Positions 1 through 4,419 of a stretch of DNA of 5,080 nucleotides are shown piece after piece. Source of the stretch: PFL35 sp041550515 (lineage in GTDB: Archaea; Thermoplasmatota; E2; DHVEG-1). The DNA lies in assembly GCA_041550515.1 (NCBI GenBank), contig JBFEOQ010000084.1:1-5080 (forward strand), given 5' to 3'. The stretch's first letter is position 1, and each line of letters begins with the position of its first letter. Position numbers and translations under genes: made by a program. The notes under the pieces were generated by a model that was not told the origin of the DNA, did not search any database, and saw only the letters and a program-made list of their open reading frames with translations.

Positions 1-240
1 CGATATGTGAATGAAAAAGGTGAATATAGCGGTTATCCATGGAATCCAAATGGTTCTATTAGTAATCTTGCGGGTATCTGTAATTATATTGGTAATGTAT
101 TTGGTATGATGCCTCACCCCGAAAGAAGCTTTTATCGTCATCAACAAACTAATTGGGTACAAAAAGGACTAAATAATAATATTGGTGAGGGTATGGTTAT
201 TTTTGAATCAGTTTTGGATTATATTTGTAAAAGGTTTTGA
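1..240 (+). CDS. purQ: Phosphoribosylformylglycinamidine synthase, glutaminase subunit (PurQ), C-terminal end
   Basis: PurQ is the class I glutamine amidotransferase subunit of FGAM synthase. It releases ammonia from glutamine for the fourth step of purine synthesis in the cytoplasm, working with PurL and PurS. Only the last 79 residues are in the window; the frame is open at base 1, so the start and the catalytic Cys lie upstream. The visible part has the family's YPWNPNGS...NLAGICN stretch, then GMMPHPERSF, whose His and Glu complete the Cys-His-Glu triad, then an HQQTNW segment like the HQxPDW found in longer PurQ proteins, and a C-terminal IFESVLDYI helix. The GTG at base 7 is an internal Val codon, not a start. 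The stop is 5 nt before the Nudix start, which suggests co-transcription. A PurL carrying a fused glutaminase domain would look the same here, but separate PurQ is the archaeal norm. Confidence 0.93.
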   Translation, partial: RYVNEKGEYSGYPWNPNGSISNLAGICNYIGNVFGMMPHPERSFYRHQQTNWVQKGLNNNIGEGMVIFESVLDYICKRF

Positions 241-245
241 GTTAG

Positions 246-656
246 ATGCCAAGTGTTGTAACATGTGTTTTATTGGATGAAAATAAAAATATTCTAATTC
301 TTAAAAGAAGTGATAAAGTTAGAACTTATAAGGGTTTTTGGAGCGGTGTATCAGGTTATGTAGAAGAAGGTGAAGAACCTGTTGATACTGCATTTAAAGA
401 AATCCGGGAAGAAACAGGACTTAATGATAATAATGTAAAGTTAATAAAGACCGTGAATGCAATTAAGTTTACAAGTTATTATGAAGGGGAAAAGTATGAT
501 TGGAAAGTTTATCCTTTTTTGTTTAAAGTTTTAAAAAAAAGTAAAATACAGACAGATTGGGAAAATATTAGTTATAAATGGATAAAGCTATCTGATATAG
601 ATAAATTTGAAGTCGTTCCGCATTTTAAAAAAGTTTTATTAAATTTGTTAAAATAA
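246..656 (+). CDS. Nudix family nucleotide (pyro)phosphohydrolase
   Basis: This is a complete 136-residue single-domain Nudix hydrolase, a normal length for the family. Such enzymes cleave nucleoside diphosphates linked to another group, using Mg2+ bound by the Nudix box. The box runs from G37 to L59: G37, E43, then K51-E52-I53-R54-E55-E56-T57-G58-L59. It matches GX5EX7REUXEEXGU except for Lys in place of the first Arg; the metal-binding glutamates E52, E55 and E56 are present. The N-terminal strand (VVTCVLLDENKNILILKRS) and the later W-I-x-L-S-D...VPHF segment are typical of cytosolic NTP or dinucleotide pyrophosphatases. The ATG lies 5 nt after the purQ stop, with AAGG at 231-234 and GAG at 239-241 as weak ribosome binding candidates, so translation is probably coupled to purQ. 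The substrate cannot be read from sequence; nucleotide housecleaning or a purine-related pyrophosphate is a guess from context. Confidence 0.9.
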   Translation: MPSVVTCVLLDENKNILILKRSDKVRTYKGFWSGVSGYVEEGEEPVDTAFKEIREETGLNDNNVKLIKTVNAIKFTSYYEGEKYDWKVYPFLFKVLKKSKIQTDWENISYKWIKLSDIDKFEVVPHFKKVLLNLLK

Positions 657-663
657 ATTATAT

Positions 664-737
664 TTATTGGATGGGGAAGCAGCAAAGGTGGTGAGGAGAG
701 ACAGGAAAAAAATCTAATAAACTCCCCCATCTGATAA
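664..737 (+). ncRNA. Candidate structured RNA: 13-bp stem closing a purine-rich loop
   Basis: Bases 664-676 pair without a break to 725-737. Seven core pairs are Watson-Crick (GATGGGG with CCCCATC), then come two tandem G-U wobbles (669 with 732, 668 with 733), then four A-U pairs. The wobbles would be A-C mismatches on the other strand, so the plus strand is the likely RNA. Bases 669-705 are about 59 % G+C, 22 of 37, with 19 G against 3 C, inside a region otherwise near 30 % or below. The 48-nt loop is purine-rich and holds Shine-Dalgarno-like runs (AGGTGGTG, GAGGAG). A small inner helix is possible (AGA 699-701 with TCT 713-715). It begins 7 nt after the Nudix stop, so it could be a 3' UTR element or a separate transcript. 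I do not recognise the family, and no tRNA, C/D box or known riboswitch core fits. Confidence 0.5.
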
Positions 738-766
738 TATATAATTATTTTATTAGTATATAAATG

Positions 767-796
767 TTTTTATAAAAATAAATTAATTTTAAAAAT
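767..796. terminator. Bidirectional T-tract terminator zone between convergent genes
   Basis: The zone separates the plus-strand purQ-Nudix unit from the minus-strand kinase. TTTTTATAAAAA at 767-778 is a perfect palindrome giving a five-T run on both strands. Further runs follow: TTTT at 787-790 on plus and TTTTT (the AAAAA at 791-795) on minus. Archaeal transcription stops at U-tracts with little or no hairpin, so these runs between convergent stop codons fit terminators in both directions. A chance origin in AT-rich spacer cannot be excluded. Confidence 0.45.
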
Positions 797-804
797 GGTA
801 TGGT

Positions 805-1371
805 TTAATCAAGTTTAGAAAGAATATTTTCAATCGATAAATAAGTCTCATTAATAGACCTAGAGCTATCAATTATATACCAGTCTTTAACAAGAGGCAA
901 AGCCTTATCTCTTACTTTAATCAAATCATCAAGAGTTTCAAACATCTCCCTCTCATTTCTTTTCTCAAAACGTTTTAAAACAGTCTCAGGTTCTGCATCA
1001 AGAAAAAACATATACTTAGATGTAGGAACAAAACCATAAAAAAAATTATAACCAAATTTTGCAAGTTTTTTAGGTAAGTAAGCAGTACCAACTAAATACC
1101 TAACCATAATTAAAGTATCAATATCCTTACGACGATAATATTTACGAATAGAAGAGAGGACATCTAACATATAAAAAAAACTTGCCTTAAATTTATTTAT
1201 TTTACCTTTTCCAAGTAGTGATTTTTTTGCTTTACGACCAAAAAAATTATCATTACTAGGATGAGAGCGGATTACAACGGTTTCACCTAGTTTTTCATAT
1301 CTTTTTTTGATAAGTTGAGCATGAGTATCTTTACCTACGCCATCTAATCCATCGACTATTATAAGACGCAT
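805..1371 (-). CDS. Thymidylate kinase-like P-loop kinase
   Basis: This 188-residue protein belongs to the thymidylate kinase fold, whose classical members phosphorylate dTMP to dTDP with ATP. The P-loop GLDGVGKDT is at residues 8-16, a RSHPS substrate-side segment at 35-39, and an Arg-rich lid-like segment (KRFEKRNEREMFE) at 133-145. At 90-92, where thymidylate kinases have DRY/DRH, it reads VRY, followed by GTAYLP in place of the usual S..AYQ. I recall an archaeal subfamily with this form, annotated as thymidylate kinase. The true start is taken as ATG 1371: it begins MRLIIVDG directly at strand 1 and has GAGGT four bases upstream. An in-frame ATG at 1419 would add 16 unconserved residues and overlap the upstream gene by 41 nt. 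It follows the membrane kinase gene by 7 nt, so it is probably co-expressed. Nucleotide kinase activity is the default; a phosphorylated lipid or prenyl phosphate substrate is possible. Confidence 0.82.
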   Translation of the reverse strand: MRLIIVDGLDGVGKDTHAQLIKKRYEKLGETVVIRSHPSNDNFFGRKAKKSLLGKGKINKFKASFFYMLDVLSSIRKYYRRKDIDTLIMVRYLVGTAYLPKKLAKFGYNFFYGFVPTSKYMFFLDAEPETVLKRFEKRNEREMFETLDDLIKVRDKALPLVKDWYIIDSSRSINETYLSIENILSKLD

Positions 1372-1375
1372 ATAA

Positions 1376-1380
1376 ACCTC
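1376..1380 (-). promoter_or_regulatory. Shine-Dalgarno site GAGGT that fixes the P-loop kinase start
   Basis: GAGGT lies four bases before ATG 1371 and shares bases with the TGA stop (1379-1381) of the upstream membrane kinase. This stop/ribosome-site overlap supports the ATG at 1371 over the longer start at 1419 and implies coupled translation. Confidence 0.75.
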
Positions 1381-2047
1381 ATAAAATAAATACAGCCCAA
1401 TATAAAAATGCTGTAACAAAAGGAACGCTTAAATTATCCAAGCCTTTGGGTGTAAGTCCTTCAACAAGTGCTGCAATAAATGCTATTCCTAGCAAAACAA
1501 TAAGTATATTACTTGACATAGAAATATTATAATAGATCAATGCAACAACTATCGTTATAAAGGTAAAGATAAACATTGCAAAGCTACCAATATAACTTTT
1601 CTGATCCCCAAAAATATTATATTTTTTCTTACCAAAATGAAGCCCAATAATTGATGCGAAACCATCACCATAACTCATAGCAAGAATACCTATTGCAATA
1701 ATAACCATATTATCAAAAAATAAATATGCAAGAATTGTCCATGTTATAGAATAATAAACAAGACCCATACTATGACCTGCTGCACTTGTTCTTCCTTTTA
1801 TAGATTTAATAGGGGTATACGGACTCATTAGAAATGTAAATAAAATAAACGGACCTGCTGCAATAAAAGCCATAATCCAGGAGGTTTGAAAGATAGGTAA
1901 TAAAAAAGCAACATTTCCAACCATAATATGTAAAAACTTACGAGAGAATTCTGGCCATTTGTTCAAAAGTTTTTCTGTGATAATTAATAAAATTGCTACA
2001 TAAATATATACTAATAATACTCCTGCGATATCACCACTTATAGACAT
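1379..2047 (-). CDS. SEC59/VTE5-type CTP-dependent polyprenol (dolichol/phytol) kinase
   Basis: This 222-residue integral membrane protein has about six to seven hydrophobic segments. It matches the dolichol/phytol kinase family, which transfers phosphate from CTP to a long isoprenoid alcohol. The motifs in order are SRKFLHI (35-41), GHSMGLVYYS (91-100), YGDGFASIIG (126-135) followed by FGKKKY, KSYIGSFAMF (150-159), and VEGLTPKGLDNLSVPF (195-210) near the C-terminus. The conserved Asp residues of GDG and LDN and the Lys of KS are present. It lacks the KRxxKD...HGGxxDRxD signature of CdsA/CarS cytidylyltransferases, so CDP-archaeol synthase is less likely. The start at 2047 is supported by AGGTG five bases upstream and by the candidate promoter 42 nt upstream. 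The likely substrate is geranylgeraniol, dolichol or another prenol; the sequence does not decide which. It sits downstream of the UbiA prenyltransferase gene, which fits an isoprenoid role. Confidence 0.85.
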   Translation of the reverse strand: MSISGDIAGVLLVYIYVAILLIITEKLLNKWPEFSRKFLHIMVGNVAFLLPIFQTSWIMAFIAAGPFILFTFLMSPYTPIKSIKGRTSAAGHSMGLVYYSITWTILAYLFFDNMVIIAIGILAMSYGDGFASIIGLHFGKKKYNIFGDQKSYIGSFAMFIFTFITIVVALIYYNISMSSNILIVLLGIAFIAALVEGLTPKGLDNLSVPFVTAFLYWAVFIL

Positions 2048-2052
2048 AAATA

Positions 2053-2057
2053 CACCT
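2053..2057 (-). promoter_or_regulatory. Shine-Dalgarno site AGGTG of the polyprenol kinase gene
   Basis: AGGTG lies five bases before ATG 2047, complementary to the CACCT core of the archaeal 16S rRNA 3' end. Together with the TATA-like element 42 nt upstream it implies a short 5' UTR of about 15 nt that still includes this site. Confidence 0.6.
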
Positions 2058-2085
2058 ATTAAATCAAATTACCCATACTTATTTT

Positions 2086-2093
2086 TATTTAAA
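2086..2093 (-). promoter_or_regulatory. Candidate archaeal TATA box upstream of the polyprenol kinase
   Basis: TTTAAATA on the minus strand is centred about 42 nt before ATG 2047, in the 95-nt gap after the UbiA gene. With initiation about 26 nt downstream, the transcript would start near 2063 and carry the AGGTG ribosome site. The upstream BRE-like sequence is weak (AATATTT), and AT-rich spacer produces such matches by chance, so read-through from the UbiA gene remains possible. Confidence 0.35.
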
Positions 2094-2142
2094 AAATATT
2101 CTTTTATTAGATAACAATATAGATAATATTTTTTAGGAAATA

Positions 2143-3042
2143 TCAGATATTTACAAAGATACTTATTAAAAATGCTAAAAGACCAATAAAAATTGAAAAT
2201 AAAGAAATTTTTCTAAAAAATTTTAGATATGGTTGTTTTTTAAAAATTAAATTTAAAGCAATAATAAGAAGTAATATATCACAGATTAAAACAAGGAATA
2301 AATAAACATAATTCATATAATAAAGAGTATAAGTTTGAATTAGAAAAGGAAAAAAACTAATACAAACTGCTAAAATTAAAAACAAACCTGCTATAATATT
2401 GCTTTTCCGTTCACCAATAAATTTTGGAAGAGATCTAGTCCCTTTTTTCTTATCTCCTTCAAAATCTTGTACATCCTTCATTATTTCTCTACCAGAACCT
2501 GCTAGAAAAGCGATGAGTGCGATAATATAAATAGAAGGATCTATGGCAAAAGAAAAAGTATTTTCTTTAATTACTGCAACACCACCAAAAACAAATGGAA
2601 TAGCCATAACATAAGCTATATAAAAATTACCAATAAACTTGATTTTTTTCATATGAGAATCATATAGAACTGCAAATAAAGCAGTAATTAAAGCAATCAC
2701 AAAACATGCAATATTAACAAAATATGAACAAATAATACCTAATGGGAAAAAAATCCCAAATAAGATAAGTGCAGTTTTTGGTTTTATATCACCACGGACA
2801 AGTGGTCTATCATTACGTTTATTTAAAATATCAATATCTAAATCAAAATAATCATTTAAAGCAAAAGTACTTGCCTCAAGAAATAAAGCTGTAAAAAAAG
2901 TAAGGATAAATTTATCCAAAGAAGGAAGAGAAATTCCCTTTAAAGCTATAAAAGATCCAATAATTATCCCTAAAAAAAGCATAACCCCATGTTCTAAACG
3001 CATTAGTTCCCATATGGCTTTAATTTTTTTCATATACATCAT
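2143..3042 (-). CDS. UbiA-family prenyltransferase, probable digeranylgeranylglyceryl phosphate synthase
   Basis: This 299-residue protein has about eight to nine membrane segments and fits the UbiA family. The archaeal DGGGP synthases in it attach a second geranylgeranyl chain from GGPP to geranylgeranylglyceryl phosphate, the second ether bond of archaeal lipids. Two Asp-rich motifs bind the Mg-diphosphate: N63-D64-x2-D67-x3-D71 with the following NKRNDRPLVRG, and D190-x2-D193-x3-D197 followed by GTRSLP (201-206). The N-terminal MRLEHGVMLFLG stretch (14-24) resembles the RPEHGLM of archaeal DGGGP synthases. The start at 3042 overlaps the adh stop as ATGA. There is no clear Shine-Dalgarno site, so translation probably depends on coupling; Met2 and Met4 (ATG 3033) are alternatives. 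Other UbiA roles (quinone, heme or chlorophyll-type prenylation) cannot be excluded, but length and motifs favour the lipid enzyme. Confidence 0.85.
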   Translation of the reverse strand: MMYMKKIKAIWELMRLEHGVMLFLGIIIGSFIALKGISLPSLDKFILTFFTALFLEASTFALNDYFDLDIDILNKRNDRPLVRGDIKPKTALILFGIFFPLGIICSYFVNIACFVIALITALFAVLYDSHMKKIKFIGNFYIAYVMAIPFVFGGVAVIKENTFSFAIDPSIYIIALIAFLAGSGREIMKDVQDFEGDKKKGTRSLPKFIGERKSNIIAGLFLILAVCISFFPFLIQTYTLYYMNYVYLFLVLICDILLLIIALNLIFKKQPYLKFFRKISLFSIFIGLLAFLISIFVNI

Positions 3043-4073
3043 TTATTTGGTTCAATTATTATTTTCATAGAGTCTTTTGCTTCAGATACTAGTTTGAATC
3101 CTTTACCTGTTTCTTTTAGTGATAATTTATGAGTAATCATATCATTTACATCAATTTTTTTCATTTTAAGAAGTTTTATTGCTTCAACAATATCTTCTCC
3201 AGCACCAGCATATGTTGAATATGTTTTAATTTGTTTATTCCATAGATCAAAAAAAGGTATAGGTACTTCAACGCCAGGTGGTGTCATCGCAAACCAAAGA
3301 ATTGTTCCACCAAATTCAACACACTCAATTGCTTGCCTAACAGCTTTTGAAACTCCTGCACATAATATTACAAAATCTGCAAGTTTTCCATTATTATTTT
3401 TTTTAATCATTTCAGCAATATTTTCTTTAGCATTGATTGTAATATCTGCACCGGCTTTTTTAGCGAATTCAAGTCTATAAGAATCGATATCAGTTGCAAA
3501 TATTTTTTTAGCACCAAATGCTCTTGCAAGTTTTATATTTAAAAGTCCTGCCATACCACTTCCAAGGATAAGAACAGTTTTTTCTTTATTAAAAAAAGCA
3601 ACTTTAAAACCTCTTACAACACAAGCCAGAGGTTCAATAAAGGTTCCTTCTTCAAATGAGACATTATCAGGTAATATAAAAGTTCCATAACGAATATTTA
3701 TTTCAGGAATTCGAACGAACTGTGCAAAACCACCTGGATAAAACTTTGTATTATGAAGTGTATCACAAAGTGTATTTTGATTATTTTTACAAAAACTACA
3801 TTCATTACATGGAACATGATGAGTTACAAAGATCCTGTCACCTTTTTTTATTTTTAAAACATTTTTACCTACTTTTTCAACTATTCCTGATATTTCATGA
3901 CCTAATACTAGTGGTGCTTTTTTAACTCTATACCATTCCATAACATCAGATCCGCAAATACCACTAGCAATTACTTTAACCAGTATTTCATCATCAGATA
4001 TCTTAGGAATGTTTTGTTCTTCAATTCTAATATCATTATTGTTATAATACATTGCAACTTTCATTTTTTCCAT
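3039..4073 (-). CDS. Zinc-dependent medium-chain alcohol/polyol dehydrogenase
   Basis: This 344-residue member of the medium-chain dehydrogenase/reductase family (sorbitol and threonine dehydrogenase branch) interconverts an alcohol and a ketone or aldehyde with NAD(P). Catalytic zinc ligands are visible as C40 in GICGSD, H59-E60 in GHE, and E147 in IEPLA. Structural zinc cysteines are C89, C92, C95 and C103. The Rossmann motif G171-S-G173-M-A-G176 is followed by D195 at the end of the second strand, which favours NAD over NADP. All expected residues are present, so it should be active. The 3' end overlaps the UbiA start by 4 nt, so the two are almost certainly one transcript. No Shine-Dalgarno site precedes ATG 4073, and a TATA-like element 22-32 nt upstream suggests a leaderless mRNA; ATG 4064 (Met4) is an alternative start. 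The substrate cannot be read from sequence. It is not glycerol-1-phosphate dehydrogenase, which is a different family. Confidence 0.9.
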   Translation of the reverse strand: MEKMKVAMYYNNNDIRIEEQNIPKISDDEILVKVIASGICGSDVMEWYRVKKAPLVLGHEISGIVEKVGKNVLKIKKGDRIFVTHHVPCNECSFCKNNQNTLCDTLHNTKFYPGGFAQFVRIPEINIRYGTFILPDNVSFEEGTFIEPLACVVRGFKVAFFNKEKTVLILGSGMAGLLNIKLARAFGAKKIFATDIDSYRLEFAKKAGADITINAKENIAEMIKKNNNGKLADFVILCAGVSKAVRQAIECVEFGGTILWFAMTPPGVEVPIPFFDLWNKQIKTYSTYAGAGEDIVEAIKLLKMKKIDVNDMITHKLSLKETGKGFKLVSEAKDSMKIIIEPNK

Positions 4074-4094
4074 ACTTTTTTTTGTTATTAAAAA

Positions 4095-4105
4095 CTATTA
4101 TAATA
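4095..4105 (-). promoter_or_regulatory. Candidate TATA box of the dehydrogenase-prenyltransferase operon
   Basis: TATTATAATAG on the minus strand lies 22-32 nt before ATG 4073. Its centre at about -27 from the start codon is the spacing expected when transcription begins at or next to the ATG, that is, a leaderless mRNA. This agrees with the absence of a ribosome binding site. A GTAAAATC stretch just upstream could serve as BRE. AT richness lowers specificity. Confidence 0.4.
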
Positions 4106-4141
4106 GATTTTACATCGAATAAAAAAGCTTTTAGATTATTA

Positions 4142-4157
4142 ACTAATTAGAATTAGT
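4142..4157. promoter_or_regulatory. Operator-like inverted repeat (7-bp arms, 2-bp spacer)
   Basis: ACTAATT (4142-4148) and AATTAGT (4151-4157) are perfect inverted arms around AG. The 16-bp site lies 69-84 nt upstream of the dehydrogenase ATG and 9-24 nt before the small plus-strand ORF, so a dimeric regulator bound here could affect either direction. The arms are AT-rich, and a match of this size may occur by chance in this window. Confidence 0.25.
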
Positions 4158-4165
4158 GTTTTAAA

Positions 4166-4267
4166 ATGGGAAAAATAATAATACATCTAGATTTTCTTAA
4201 AAACCAAGATGGAAAAGAAAAAAATATCTACTTTAAAGTTATTGGAAAAGTAAATAACCAGAAATAA
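4166..4267 (+). CDS. Possible small hypothetical protein, 33 residues
   Basis: An ATG at 4166 opens a 33-codon frame ending in TAA at 4265-4267. The product begins MGKIIIHLDFLKN and ends IYFKVIGKVNNQK: two stretches with alternating hydrophobic residues joined by a charged NQDGKEKN turn, a pattern that would suit a beta hairpin. I do not recognise a family. There is no ribosome binding site; a weak TATA-like stretch about 27-36 nt upstream (TTTTAGATTATT) could give a leaderless transcript. It is divergent from the dehydrogenase gene and convergent with htpX. In AT-rich spacer an ORF this short often occurs by chance, or it could be the remnant of a longer gene. Confidence 0.25.
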   Translation: MGKIIIHLDFLKNQDGKEKNIYFKVIGKVNNQK

Positions 4268-4320
4268 AATAGACATTTAATAACTATCATAAATTTATCC
4301 TTTTTCACCATCAATCCTCA

Positions 4321-4368
4321 TCACATTAATTTTTGTCAAAACATGTTTATAAAACTAATGTGACAAAA
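4321..4368. repeat. Interleaved inverted repeats around a central palindrome
   Basis: TCACATTA (4321-4328) is the inverse of TAATGTGA (4356-4363), and TTTTGTCA (4331-4338) is the inverse of TGACAAAA (4361-4368). The two right arms share TGA at 4361-4363, so the pairings compete. The perfect 10-bp palindrome AAACATGTTT (4339-4348) sits between them. The block is 52-99 nt downstream of the htpX stop. It could be a switchable 3' UTR structure of htpX, a protein-binding site, or a decayed element. Confidence 0.4.
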
Positions 4369-4385
4369 TAACAAAATTAGAAAAA
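4365..4385 (-). terminator. Candidate U-tract terminator of htpX
   Basis: On the minus strand, 35-55 nt after the htpX stop, three T-runs follow closely (the A-runs at 4381-4385, 4373-4376 and 4365-4368). Repeated short U-tracts without a required hairpin are typical of archaeal termination. The T-runs merge into the inverted-repeat block, which may add structure. Confidence 0.4.
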
Positions 4386-4419
4386 TAATGTTTTAGTATT
4401 TTTACATAAACATTTGCTA

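Larger units (their letters stand above)
4074..4419. other. 346-bp intergenic region between htpX and the dehydrogenase gene
   Basis: No long ORF lies here. Reading upstream from the dehydrogenase, it holds a TATA-like element (4095-4105), an operator-like inverted repeat (4142-4157), a possible 33-codon plus-strand ORF (4166-4267), a pyrimidine-rich stretch (about 4298-4325), overlapping inverted repeats (4321-4368) and T-tracts downstream of htpX. This is the longest stretch without a recognised gene in the window. I see no tRNA, CRISPR repeat or insertion-sequence end. Confidence 0.6.

Noticed and set aside
671..694. Tiny plus-strand ORF starting at ATG 671 inside the G-rich island
   Set aside because: It has seven codons before a TGA and no ribosome site; the stem pairing explains the sequence better.
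669..733. Glycine riboswitch or RNase P RNA fragment, suggested by GGAGAGA and ACAGGAAA
   Set aside because: The glycine aptamer core (CACCGAAGG and GGAC elements) is absent, and RNase P RNA needs far more sequence and a paired P4 helix. The purine run alone explains the resemblance.
1379..2047. CDP-archaeol synthase (CarS) as the identity of the membrane kinase, which would follow the UbiA step
   Set aside because: The CdsA/CarS-type HGGxxDRxD signature is absent, while GDG, KSxxGS and LDNLSVPF match the SEC59/VTE5 kinases.
2061..2076. Upstream ORF (ATGGGTAATTTGATTTAA) before the polyprenol kinase
   Set aside because: It has five codons, and the predicted transcription start near 2063 lies downstream of its ATG, so it is probably not in the mRNA.
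3722..3925. Plus-strand 67-codon ORF opposite the dehydrogenase gene
   Set aside because: It lies wholly antisense to the zinc-binding part of a well-supported gene, and its product is a low-complexity Tyr/Phe/Leu/His-rich sequence typical of a shadow frame.
4297..4323. Short minus-strand ORF starting ATGAGGATTGATGG
   Set aside because: It encodes only eight residues, has no ribosome site and overlaps the likely htpX 3' UTR.
4260..4330. Minus-strand C/D box guide RNA, suggested by a perfect GTGATGA box
   Set aside because: No CTGA D box follows at a suitable distance and there is no terminal stem, so only one box is present.
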